In this document: piece by piece, positions 35,816 to 43,680 of the stretch
How positions within the stretch are numbered: the stretch's first letter is position 1
Layout: every line of letters begins with the position of its first letter
DNA from: Paenalcaligenes hominis_A
GTDB lineage: Bacteria; Pseudomonadota; Gammaproteobacteria; Burkholderiales; Burkholderiaceae_B
Length of the DNA stretch: 64,000 bases
NCBI RefSeq assembly: GCF_041359055.1
Contig: NZ_JBGJKZ010000002.1
Coordinates: 248,001-312,000 of the forward strand
Direction of reading: 5' to 3'
Position numbers and translations under genes: made by a program
The notes under the pieces: model-generated
The model's database searches: none
What the model saw: the letters and a program-made list of their open reading frames with translations, nothing else
What the model was told of the DNA's origin: nothing

Positions 35816-35990
35816 TTAATATAAAATCGCTATCCTCATTCTACGTACCTACCCACTTTTATGCTCTGCAGTCTATGCTGCTGCCACGGCTTTGCTAGGG
35901 TGACCGCTACGTGTACATTTTGCAAAGAGGGGTTTTATGCGTTTTGTAGATGTGTGTAAAAAGTCATTGAGTTAGCACCTAGGCATAACC

Positions 35991-36125
35991 TTGGTTTTTT
36001 GGTTAGTGTTAGCTTTGGGTTTAGCTATTTTTTTATTAGCATCAATAAAATCACCCATTGAAGTCTTTGTGGTTTATTCCGATTCAGCGCTATTTTTATT
36101 TTTCATAGAGAAAATAGCTGTATAG
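35991..36125 (+). CDS. Possible 44-residue membrane peptide, or noncoding
   Basis: Between recX and the DUF2889 gene lie about 400 bases without an annotated-type gene. The one frame of note starts with TTG after a TAGG at moderate spacing and encodes a hydrophobic helix (VFWLVLALGLAIFLLASI) followed by a short polar/hydrophobic tail. There is no ATG and no family match that I know; it may be chance or a decayed gene. The remaining bases hold the promoter of the next gene. Confidence 0.18.
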   Translation: MVFWLVLALGLAIFLLASIKSPIEVFVVYSDSALFLFFIEKIAV

Positions 36126-36183
36126 CGTAAGAGGTGCGCTATACTTAATGTGTTTTGTTGTTCGCTTTCCAGTAGGTATTTGT

Positions 36184-36747
36184 ATGGTTTTACCCGAAAT
36201 CACGGTTGCACGTACTCCTTTACACAAACGTTCTGTTGTCGTAGAGGTGTTCGAGCGTGCTGATGGTTTATGGGATTTAGACGCTGAACTGGTTGATACC
36301 AAATCCTACTCTTTCCCCTTGTCCAATGGTGGTGAACATCCCGCTGGTCAACCTGTACACCATATGTTGCTACGCATAACTATTAATAGCGACTACACCA
36401 TCGTTGATGCAGGTGTACAGTATGATGCAGCACCCTATGCCGTGTGCGACACGATTGTTCAAAGTTATCAGAAGCTGATAGGACTGAACTTAATTCGTGG
36501 GTTTAGACACGAGGTGCGTGCACGCTTAGCCGGGAAACACGGCTGTACGCACATGACAGAGCTAACCAACGTTTTACCTACTGCCGCCATCCAAGGTGTA
36601 GCAGCACGATTAAACCGTTTTAATTCTGGCCAAAAACAACAAACAAGGCCTTTTCATATAGATGGTTGTCATGCTTTACGAGCCGATGGTGAAGTAGTTA
36701 GGGAGTTTTACCCAAAGTGGTATGAAAAGCCCGAAACGGCGCAGTAA
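36184..36747 (+). CDS. DUF2889 domain protein
   Basis: A 187-residue protein of unknown function found next to sucCD in Burkholderiales. Conserved features: TPLHKRSVVVEVFERADGLWDLDAELVDTK near the start (given by LHKR and the ExFxRxDGLWDLxxxLxDxK pattern), HHMLLRITINSDYTIVDAG near residue 60 and GCTHMTELTNVLPTAAIQG near 118. No membrane segment. The ATG at 36184 matches the family N terminus; an upstream TTG would add twelve residues. Expression with sucCD is possible, but a 75-base gap separates them. Confidence 0.85.
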   Translation: MVLPEITVARTPLHKRSVVVEVFERADGLWDLDAELVDTKSYSFPLSNGGEHPAGQPVHHMLLRITINSDYTIVDAGVQYDAAPYAVCDTIVQSYQKLIGLNLIRGFRHEVRARLAGKHGCTHMTELTNVLPTAAIQGVAARLNRFNSGQKQQTRPFHIDGCHALRADGEVVREFYPKWYEKPETAQ

Positions 36748-36822
36748 TTTGAGTTTTGTCCACTTGTTTCTTGCAGACAAGTGGATGATTTTTTAATGTG
36801 TTCTTAGACTGACAGGTACTAA

Positions 36823-37983
36823 ATGAAAATTCATGAATATCAGGGCAAAGCACTGTTAAGAAAGTACGGGGTAGCGGTGCCAGAGGGCATCCCTGCTTTC
36901 TCCGTCGACGAGGCAGTAGCAGCAGCTGAAAAGCTCGGGGGACCGGTGTGGGTAGTTAAAGCACAAATTCATGCCGGCGGTCGCGGCATGGGTGGTGGGG
37001 TAAAACTAGCTCGCTCCATGGATGAAGTTAAACAGTTGGCAACAGAAATTTTGGGTATGCAGTTGATCACGCATCAAACTAGCCCCCAAGGCCAAAAAGT
37101 GCGTCGTTTATTAATCGAAGACGGCGCAGACATCAAAAAAGAATACTACGTTGGTATTGTGACAGACCGAGAGTCTCAGCGTATTTGCGTGATGGCCTCT
37201 GCCGAAGGTGGTATGGAAATCGAAGAGGTTGCGGAAACCAACCCCGAGAAAATCCTAAAAGTCTTCGTAGACCCTAAAACAGGGCTTACCACTGAAGAAG
37301 CCACCGGTTTAGCTGCTGGCATTGGTATTCCCGAGGCTTCACAAGCCCAAGCCGCAGAACAGTTCCAAAAGCTTTACCAAGCCTACTGGGATACCGACGC
37401 ATCATTGGCAGAAATTAACCCGCTAATTTTAACGGGTTCTGGCGATATTATGGCTCTAGATGCCAAGTTCAACTTTGATACCAATGCTCTTTTCCGTCAA
37501 CCCGAACTTGTAGAGTATCGCGATTTAGACGAAGAAGATCCAGCCGAAGTTGAAGCCAGCAAATACGACCTTGCTTACATCCAGCTCGAGGGCAATATTG
37601 GATGTTTGGTTAATGGCGCTGGTTTAGCTATGGCGACTATGGATACCATCAAGCTGTTTGGTGGCGAGCCAGCAAACTTCTTGGATGTGGGTGGCGGTGC
37701 TACCGCAGAAAAGGTCACTGAAGCCTTTAAAATCATGTTGAAAAACGACGATGTTAAAGCCATTTTGGTGAATATTTTCGGCGGTATTATGCGTTGTGAC
37801 GTTATCGCTGAAGGTGTTATTGCAGCATGTAAAGCAGTGAACTTGGATGTTCCTCTTGTTGTACGCATGAAAGGCACTAACGAAGAACTAGGCAAAAAAA
37901 TGCTAGCCGAGTCTGGCTTGCCTATCATCAGTGCAGACACCATGGCCGAAGCCGCAACCAAAGTGGTTGCCGCCGCTAAGTAA
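36823..37983 (+). CDS. sucC: Succinate-CoA ligase (ADP-forming) subunit beta
   Basis: A 386-residue ATP-grasp subunit of the TCA-cycle enzyme that makes ATP from succinyl-CoA. It begins MKIHEYQGKALLRKYGV, has the grasp-domain glycine loop AQIHAGGRGMGGGVKLA near residue 46 and the CoA-ligase C-terminal part with NGAGLAMATMDTIKLFGGEPANFLDVGGGA (key residues NGAGLAM and NFLDVGGGA) near 265-290. It is followed by sucD after 18 bases. Confidence 0.97.
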   Translation: MKIHEYQGKALLRKYGVAVPEGIPAFSVDEAVAAAEKLGGPVWVVKAQIHAGGRGMGGGVKLARSMDEVKQLATEILGMQLITHQTSPQGQKVRRLLIEDGADIKKEYYVGIVTDRESQRICVMASAEGGMEIEEVAETNPEKILKVFVDPKTGLTTEEATGLAAGIGIPEASQAQAAEQFQKLYQAYWDTDASLAEINPLILTGSGDIMALDAKFNFDTNALFRQPELVEYRDLDEEDPAEVEASKYDLAYIQLEGNIGCLVNGAGLAMATMDTIKLFGGEPANFLDVGGGATAEKVTEAFKIMLKNDDVKAILVNIFGGIMRCDVIAEGVIAACKAVNLDVPLVVRMKGTNEELGKKMLAESGLPIISADTMAEAATKVVAAAK

Positions 37984-38001
37984 CCGGAAAGGATTGTTTA
38001 C

Positions 38002-38883
38002 ATGTCAATTTTGATCAACAAAGATACCAAGGTCATTACACAAGGTATTACGGGTAAAACCGGTCAGTTCCACACACGCATGTGCCGCGAGTACGGCAAT
38101 GGTATGGAAGCCTTTGTCGCTGGCGTAAACCCACGCCGTGCAGGTGAGGATTTCGAGGGTGTACCTATTTACGCTACAGTAAAAGATGCGCGTGATGCGA
38201 CTGGTGCGACGGTTTCTGTTATTTATGTACCGCCAGCAGGTGCTGCCGATGCCATTTGGGAAGCCGTGGATGCAGATCTAGATCTCGTCATTTGTATTAC
38301 CGAAGGCATTCCTGTGCGTGATATGCTCGAGTTACGTAATCGCATGCGCGATGAAAACAAGAAAACCTTGCTGCTCGGCCCTAACTGCCCCGGTTTAATT
38401 GTTCCTGATGAAATTAAAATCGGTATTATGCCAGGCCATATCCATCGCAAAGGTCGTATTGGTGTGGTAAGCCGCTCTGGTACGCTTACGTATGAAGCGG
38501 TTGCTCAATTAACCGAGCTCGGTCTAGGCCAATCCGCTGCCGTAGGTATTGGTGGCGACCCAATCAATGGATTAAAACACATTGATGTGTTGAAAATGTT
38601 CAACGACGACCCCGATACCGACGCCGTTATCATGATTGGCGAAATCGGTGGTCCAGATGAAGTTAACGCAGCACGTTGGGCTAAAGACAACATGACCAAA
38701 CCTATTGTTGGCTTTATCGCAGGTGTTACTGCGCCTCCCGGAAAACGTATGGGTCATGCAGGTGCTTTAATTTCTGGTGGTGATGACACCGCCGATGCGA
38801 AATTAGCTGTAATGGAAGAGTGCGGTATCAAAACCACACGCGATCCATCCGAAATGGGCAAGCTTTTGAAATCTATTTTGTAA
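38002..38883 (+). CDS. sucD: Succinate-CoA ligase (ADP-forming) subunit alpha
   Basis: A 293-residue subunit that binds CoA and carries the phosphohistidine. The CoA-binding N domain starts MSILINKDTKVITQGITGKTG; LLGPNCPGLIVP near residue 121 is conserved, and the active His is in GKRMGHAGALISGG near 250. A GGAAAGG site precedes the ATG. Confidence 0.97.
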   Translation: MSILINKDTKVITQGITGKTGQFHTRMCREYGNGMEAFVAGVNPRRAGEDFEGVPIYATVKDARDATGATVSVIYVPPAGAADAIWEAVDADLDLVICITEGIPVRDMLELRNRMRDENKKTLLLGPNCPGLIVPDEIKIGIMPGHIHRKGRIGVVSRSGTLTYEAVAQLTELGLGQSAAVGIGGDPINGLKHIDVLKMFNDDPDTDAVIMIGEIGGPDEVNAARWAKDNMTKPIVGFIAGVTAPPGKRMGHAGALISGGDDTADAKLAVMEECGIKTTRDPSEMGKLLKSIL

Positions 38884-38907
38884 TCAATAGATGATAAAGC
38901 CTGTCTA

Positions 38908-38935
38908 AACAAACCCCGCTCTGGCGGGGTTTGTT
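38908..38935 (+). terminator. Terminator after sucCD
   Basis: A 12-bp GC-rich stem (AACAAACCCCGC / GCGGGGTTTGTT, TCTG loop). The T tract is interrupted, but the stem is strong and lies 25 bases after the sucD stop. Confidence 0.85.
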
Positions 38936-38972
38936 GTATGTTGTTATGTTTACTTATCTAATAATTAAAGCC

Positions 38973-39905
38973 ATGACACAACAACGACAAGGTTTAACTC
39001 CCCAAGCAACCAGTCTTATGGTCTTGTTGTGCTTTGCTTGGGCTTTGGCGCAAGTAGGTTTGAAATACACCGCGTATGATATGGCGGCAACTTTACAAAT
39101 TGCATTGCGTTCACTTGGCGGAGCAGTGCTGACATGGTGTTTTGTTCGTTGGCGCGGGCAGCGTTTATTTACCTTGGCCGGAGCTTGGAAACCAGGGCTA
39201 TTAGTTGGGGTGCTTTTTGCAGGGGAATTCTTTTTTGTTGGTGAGGCTCTACGCTATACCACTGCTTCGCATGTATCCATTTTTCTTTATACCGCTCCGA
39301 TTTTTGCTGCCTTAGGTTTACATTTTTTCTCACCTGATGAACGTTTGCAGCCTTTACAGTGGCTAGGGGTTTTGTTGGCGTTTGTGGGTGTAGCAGTTAG
39401 CTTTCTTGGTCGCGAAACCACCACGACTACGCTTACTAGCCCTAATATGTTGTTAGGCGATGGCTTGGCCCTGCTAGGCGGCTTATTTTGGGGGGCTACT
39501 ACTGTAGTGGTACGCGGCACCTGCTTAAAAAATGCGCCCGCCACAGAAACTTTGTTTTATCAATTAATAGGGGCTTTTGTTATTTTATTGAGTGGGGCCT
39601 TTTTAACTGGGCAAACGGCCATCCACTGGAGCTGGGCACTGGTTGCTAATTTAGCTTTTCAAACTGTAGTGGTGTCTTTTGCTAGCTTATTGGTTTGGTT
39701 TTGGTTATTACGCAAATACTTGGCTTCTCGTTTAGGGGTTTTGTCATTTATGACCCCTTTATTTGGGGTGATGTTGGGCGTAATATTACTAAATGAACAC
39801 ATAGAGCGCAGCTTTGTTATGGGGGCTGCCTGCGTGGTTTTAGGTATTATTTTAGTCAGTGGCTATGATTGGTTTTTTAAAAAAGGCATGGCTAAGCCCA
39901 ACTGA
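38973..39905 (+). CDS. EamA/DMT-family transporter
   Basis: A 310-residue inner-membrane protein with about ten helices in two EamA repeats (the first ends around LGVLLAFVGVAVSFLG near residue 145; the second ends with FVMGAACVVLGIILVSG). Members export or import metabolites such as amino acids or purines; the substrate cannot be predicted. The ATG at 38973 avoids overlap with the terminator stem; an upstream frame would add fourteen residues. The 3' end overlaps the convergent ykgJ-like gene by 43 bases. Confidence 0.85.
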   Translation: MTQQRQGLTPQATSLMVLLCFAWALAQVGLKYTAYDMAATLQIALRSLGGAVLTWCFVRWRGQRLFTLAGAWKPGLLVGVLFAGEFFFVGEALRYTTASHVSIFLYTAPIFAALGLHFFSPDERLQPLQWLGVLLAFVGVAVSFLGRETTTTTLTSPNMLLGDGLALLGGLFWGATTVVVRGTCLKNAPATETLFYQLIGAFVILLSGAFLTGQTAIHWSWALVANLAFQTVVVSFASLLVWFWLLRKYLASRLGVLSFMTPLFGVMLGVILLNEHIERSFVMGAACVVLGIILVSGYDWFFKKGMAKPN

Positions 39906-40237
39906 TAACGTAAACGTAGGCAATCAGGATTCATCATTCCCTGATCATCAAGCACATTAAACTCACGGCAAGGACTGGGTCTGTTTTCGTAAATAGTGCA
40001 ATGCACGCCGGGCTTGCCTAACTCCCCGCGCAGCGCAATACAGCGGCCTTGGCCTAGTTCTGTACCTTTCATACACGCCCGTAACGGGCCTATTTGAGTG
40101 GTTAGTTCTGCAGGGACTAGACCTCCAGTGGGCCCTTTTAGTTCACCACTATAAAAAGACACCCGAAAATGGGCACAACAAGCCCCGCAACTTAAACATG
40201 GGTTTGCGTTACTTGGGTTATCGGATAATACATGCAT
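39863..40237 (-). CDS. YkgJ-family cysteine cluster protein
   Basis: A 124-residue protein of the UPF0153/YkgJ family with a zinc- or iron-binding cysteine cluster: NPCLSCGACCAHFRVSF near the N terminus, GVHCTIYENRPSPCREF near residue 85 and a last Cys in MNPDCLRLR. An in-frame ATG five codons earlier (40252) is also possible. The function of the family is not established. It overlaps the end of the convergent transporter gene. Confidence 0.82.
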   Translation of the reverse strand: MHVLSDNPSNANPCLSCGACCAHFRVSFYSGELKGPTGGLVPAELTTQIGPLRACMKGTELGQGRCIALRGELGKPGVHCTIYENRPSPCREFNVLDDQGMMNPDCLRLRYQLGLAMPFLKNQS

Positions 40238-40292
40238 GTGGTAGGAATACAAACAAGTTATGTTGGTAGCAGGTTTGCATAGCTAAAAAATA

Positions 40293-40367
40293 TACGTTAC
40301 GCTTTACGTGGGTATTTGTCTAGCATGGGGCTAGGTAAATAGGTAACGTACAGGTCGGGCCGCCTGT
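40293..40367 (+). promoter_or_regulatory. Structured nhaA leader, candidate nhaA-I (Li+ class I) riboswitch
   Basis: A perfect 8-bp outer stem (TACGTTAC 40293-40300 / GTAACGTA 40343-40350) encloses a CTAG/CTAG mini-hairpin and an AGGTAAATAGG stretch; an ACAGG/CCTGT hairpin (40350-40367) follows directly and ends about 14 bases before the AAGG ribosome-binding site. Structured RNAs named nhaA-I are known upstream of nhaA in proteobacteria and respond to Li+. I infer this class from position and layout; I have not matched the consensus. Confidence 0.5.
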
Positions 40368-40388
40368 GCATTTCATTATTTTAAGGTT

Positions 40389-41738
40389 ATGAAAAATAAT
40401 ACCTCACCCAATCAGCTCCCGCTTGGCCATCGTCTTGCTCAGTCCATTTCGGATCAATTCACTCGTTTAACTCATATCGAAGCCTTTGGTGGCATAGTTT
40501 TAATTGCTGCCGCTGTGGCTGCTCTTGTGTGGGCGAATTCGTCCTATGCACAGCAGTATTTCGATTTTTGGGGACAAACGCTGGGGATAGAGCTTGGTGA
40601 TTTCGCCATGTCGGGAAGCCTGCATTTTTGGGTTAATGATGCCTTAATGACTGCTTTTTTTCTAGTGGTCGGGATGGAGATTAGACGAGAAATACACGAA
40701 GGGGCTTTATCCAGCTTTACTCAAGCCTCCTTACCCTTGGTAGCAGCAGCAGGCGGTGTGATCGTGCCTGCTTTGATTTATCTGATGATAAATACGGATC
40801 CAGTACAGGGTAGAGGTTGGGCTGTGCCCACCGCAACAGATATTGCTTTTGCGGTGGGAGTGCTCGCTTTGTTAGGGCGGTCTATACCGTCTAATGTGCG
40901 TATTATGCTTTTGGCAATTGCCATTATCGATGATGTGGTCGCGGTACTTATCATTGCTTTTTTCTATTCAGGAGGGTTGGATTACAGTGGTCTCTGGCTC
41001 ATCGTAGCGGGCATAGCCTTGGTGATGCTTTGGCAGCGCTTAGGGGTTGCTTCCGCTTTTGCTTATTTGCTACCTGGAGCTGTGCTGTGGTTTGGGGTAC
41101 TTCAACTGGGGGCACATCCCACTTTAGCGGGTGTAATTCTAGGTTTAATGACCCCCGTGTATGCGCGTCCTTTACGGGCTGATCCACTAACAGTAGTCGA
41201 AGAAAACATGCAGCGCATCAAAGCGCAAGCACAATACTCAGATAAAGACGAGTTAGTGATATTGCAGTCTATAGAGAAAGTGCGCGAGGCGCATCGCGAG
41301 CTATTACCACCTGTAGCCCGAGTGCAAATGCAGTTGCACCCTTGGGTTGCGTTTCTTGTCATGCCCGTTTTTGCCTTAGCGAATGCGGGCGTAAGCTTTC
41401 AAGGCTTAGAGGTCAGTGCCGGAGGAGCGCAATCGGTGATGTGGGGGGTTATTCTTGCTTTGGTTATAGGCAAACCGCTAGGTATTTTTATAGCGTGTCG
41501 TTTGGCGGTGGCTTTAAAAGTCTGTCAGTTAGCCGAAGGGGTAACTTGGTCAGGCATCACGCTAATAGGTTTATTGGCTGGGATTGGTTTTACCATGTCA
41601 ATTTTTATTGGCACGCTGGCTTTTGATAATGAAAGTCTGCTCAATGCTGCTAAACTAGGGGTGTTATTAGCTTCTTCTAGCGCTGCTTTATTAGGATTAT
41701 TGTGGGGCGCATGGTATGTGCGCCGCCTCAATAAGTAG
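40389..41738 (+). CDS. nhaA: Na+/H+ antiporter NhaA
   Basis: A 449-residue inner-membrane antiporter that exports Na+ or Li+ for protons. Conserved stretches: FFLVVGMEIRREIHEGAL near residue 92, TATDIAFAVGVLALLG near 150 with the first ion Asp, and AIAIIDDVVAVLIIAFFYS near 178 with the functional Asp pair; LLAGIGFTMSIFIGTLAF near 395 belongs to the second half. Slightly longer than E. coli NhaA because of an inserted polar loop (about 265-300). fdxA follows after 8 bases. Confidence 0.95.
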   Translation: MKNNTSPNQLPLGHRLAQSISDQFTRLTHIEAFGGIVLIAAAVAALVWANSSYAQQYFDFWGQTLGIELGDFAMSGSLHFWVNDALMTAFFLVVGMEIRREIHEGALSSFTQASLPLVAAAGGVIVPALIYLMINTDPVQGRGWAVPTATDIAFAVGVLALLGRSIPSNVRIMLLAIAIIDDVVAVLIIAFFYSGGLDYSGLWLIVAGIALVMLWQRLGVASAFAYLLPGAVLWFGVLQLGAHPTLAGVILGLMTPVYARPLRADPLTVVEENMQRIKAQAQYSDKDELVILQSIEKVREAHRELLPPVARVQMQLHPWVAFLVMPVFALANAGVSFQGLEVSAGGAQSVMWGVILALVIGKPLGIFIACRLAVALKVCQLAEGVTWSGITLIGLLAGIGFTMSIFIGTLAFDNESLLNAAKLGVLLASSSAALLGLLWGAWYVRRLNK

Positions 41739-41746
41739 TAAAAATT

Positions 41747-42079
41747 ATGCCCTTTGTTGTTACTGAATCCTGTATTCAATGTAAATACACAGACTGTGTT
41801 GCCGTTTGTCCCATGGATTGTTTCTTCGAGGGGCCTAATTTTTTGGTGATTCACCCTGACGAGTGCATTGACTGTTCTATTTGTGTGGCCGAATGCCCAG
41901 TAAATGCCATTGTTAATGCCAGTGAAATCAGTGCGGATCAGGCTGAGTTTGTCGAGCTTAATGCTCGGCTCGCTCAGCATCCTGACTGGAAACGTATTCG
42001 CATCTCAAAAGCACCTTTGCCCGAGCACGAGCATTGGAAGCACCAGTCATCTAAAAGACATTTACTCCAACTACCTTAA
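41747..42079 (+). CDS. fdxA: 7Fe ferredoxin FdxA
   Basis: A 110-residue electron carrier with two clusters. Ligands: CIQCKYTDCVAVCP near residues 9-22 (the CxxCx4Cx3CP form with an inserted Tyr-Thr-Asp typical of the 3Fe-4S site) and CIDCSICVAECP near 40-51 (4Fe-4S). The C-terminal extension is usual for the Azotobacter-type 7Fe ferredoxins. Its electron partner is not evident; closeness to nhaA may be only positional. Confidence 0.93.
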   Translation: MPFVVTESCIQCKYTDCVAVCPMDCFFEGPNFLVIHPDECIDCSICVAECPVNAIVNASEISADQAEFVELNARLAQHPDWKRIRISKAPLPEHEHWKHQSSKRHLLQLP

Positions 42080-42519
42080 TTCAGCCAGCCACTGCTTAGG
42101 CTGGGTAGTAGGGGGTACACTTAGACAATAATGATACACGCCGCACCTATGCAAGGCTGTGTCTTCTAAGGTCCTATCAATAGGCGACAATGCGGTCCTT
42201 CCTACTTGAACATAATCGTATAGATCAATCTTTTGGGTGTGGATTGCTCTCGGGCAGTGGGCAACCTGCCTAGTCACGCAGAGCAAGCGCTTTTAGTTAT
42301 GGGGTTAGCTCTTGCTGGTGCTTTATATAAAAAAGAAAGTGAGTAGGTTGATCTAGTGCACGGCAAACCTCGCCCTAGAGGGTGGGGAAAGATAGCGCAG
42401 ATGCCATAGGTGCCCTTCGCCTTTAGACGGAAAAAGATATCAAAGAGTACAGTGAATGCAAGTCATAATGAATAAAAAGCATTACAATCAAATCTTTGTT
42501 ATTTTATTGTGGAATCTTT
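42080..42519 (+). other. 440-base intergenic region with RNA-like structures
   Basis: No gene is seen. At 42244-42286 a 7-bp outer stem (TTGCTCT / AGAGCAA) encloses a 5-bp hairpin (GGCAG / CTGCC). At 42361-42420 a second structured stretch starts with GGCAAACC and has a CCCT/AGGG hairpin and several short complementary GGC/GCC blocks. The second is reminiscent of c-di-GMP-I riboswitch openings but lacks the downstream GACGCAAAGC core, so I do not assign it. The promoter of the next gene must also be here. Confidence 0.35.
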
Positions 42520-43011
42520 ATGTGGTGGCTAGTCATAGCAATAGTACTGATAGCGGTTGTGCTTATGGTCAAAGGCGGCAGCTGGTATTTTCGCGAAGAT
42601 AATAGCGTTGAGTACGCACCTATAAAACGTAAAGGTGCCTATTTTATTGGGGTTGGTGCTATTCTTTTATTAAGCTTGGCATTTTGGAATGAGTTTGTTT
42701 ATAAAAAATCCCAAAGCGCACAGCAGCGCGAGGAGAAACGTATCGCTGCTATTTGCACAGATGTGGTTAAGGCCTTTAATAAAACCAAAGAAGATGTCGA
42801 GGCAAGCCTTACCGATATGAAGCTAGTGCAGTTTCCATTTTTACCAAAAACTTCCTCTAAAGCCCTAGGTCAATGTCAATTTTCTATTGTGGCAACGGTA
42901 GAGGCTAGTCATAGAACAGACGGCACCCACAGTAAAACGTATAACGCTTTGGTCGAGTTTGAGCCTCAACAAGAAACCTGGTATGTACGTCAGGTAGAGT
43001 GGTTAGACTAA
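42520..43011 (+). CDS. Membrane-anchored hypothetical protein
   Basis: A 163-residue protein with two N-terminal hydrophobic segments (MWWLVIAIVLIAVVLMVKGG, residues 1-20, and GAYFIGVGAILLLSLAFWNEF, about 40-60) and a soluble C-terminal domain of about 100 residues (KRIAAICTDVVKAFNKTKED, CQFSIVATVEASHR, ending WYVRQVEWLD). The tail resembles a small alpha/beta sensor-like domain, but no family is recognised. A GGAA lies 6 bases before the ATG at 42520; an earlier TTG would add eight residues. Function unknown. Confidence 0.65.
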   Translation: MWWLVIAIVLIAVVLMVKGGSWYFREDNSVEYAPIKRKGAYFIGVGAILLLSLAFWNEFVYKKSQSAQQREEKRIAAICTDVVKAFNKTKEDVEASLTDMKLVQFPFLPKTSSKALGQCQFSIVATVEASHRTDGTHSKTYNALVEFEPQQETWYVRQVEWLD

Positions 43012-43151
43012 GCGCAAAGTTGGCCTCAGATTTCAAGTCGTTGTGTTGTATGGAATCACCTAGATACCGAGTATTAAGATAATTCAGCGATCTTAACCGT
43101 AAGGTACGAGATGGCTTTGTTTTTTAACGCTTTATTACGGAGATAAAAGCT

Positions 43152-43664
43152 ATGACAATTACGAGACAAGGAAGTAATGTAGGCGTTTGGTTTCAAGCCG
43201 ATGAGTGGGGGCAGTTAACTGGGGGGTTGCCTATCTATCGTGGTTTTACTCGACCTCTTGAGTCTGAGACGGTGCATTTAAAAGCCCCCAGCAATCGGCC
43301 CCCTAAAAATATCCCTGAACATGATCACCATGCTATTGATGCTTGGTTTCTTGAGCGTTTTGGTGCCCCTTTTCGTTCTGGAGCTATTTATGGCACTGGG
43401 AATTTTGAAAAAGCCGTTGCTCATGCGGGGCCGGAAGGAGAGGTAGCATTAATGCGCCCTAATGCCGAGTTTGCGTTTTGCTGGAGTCCGCATAGCTATG
43501 ACCTAGTGGGTGAGTATGCACAACGCGAAGCGGACTCCGATTTGATTACTTTTTTAGAAGGGCTGCAGTTTCAACAGCATGATCTTGAGCAAGCCATTTT
43601 GTCTGGTCATGAAATTATGCTAATTAGTCCTTCTTTTACTATAGAGCGCGTACTAAGTATTTAA
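43152..43664 (+). CDS. Hypothetical protein with ADP-ribosyltransferase-like pattern
   Basis: A 170-residue soluble protein with a good GGAG site before the ATG. The pattern YRGFTRPLE near residue 29, FRSGAIYGTGNFEKAVAHAG near 74-93 and ALMRPNAEFAFCWSPHSYDL near 100-119 loosely recalls the R ... S-T-S spacing of ADP-ribosyltransferase folds, but no catalytic ExE motif is certain. No signal peptide. It stands alone between an unknown membrane protein and a convergent ABC exporter. Treat the fold idea as a guess. Confidence 0.5.
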   Translation: MTITRQGSNVGVWFQADEWGQLTGGLPIYRGFTRPLESETVHLKAPSNRPPKNIPEHDHHAIDAWFLERFGAPFRSGAIYGTGNFEKAVAHAGPEGEVALMRPNAEFAFCWSPHSYDLVGEYAQREADSDLITFLEGLQFQQHDLEQAILSGHEIMLISPSFTIERVLSI

Positions 43665-43680
43665 GTCGAATTTACGTTTT

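Noticed and set aside
42361..42420. c-di-GMP-I (GEMM) riboswitch
   Set aside because: Begins GGCAAACC followed by a hairpin, but the required GACGCAAAGC-like core and the receptor helix are not present.
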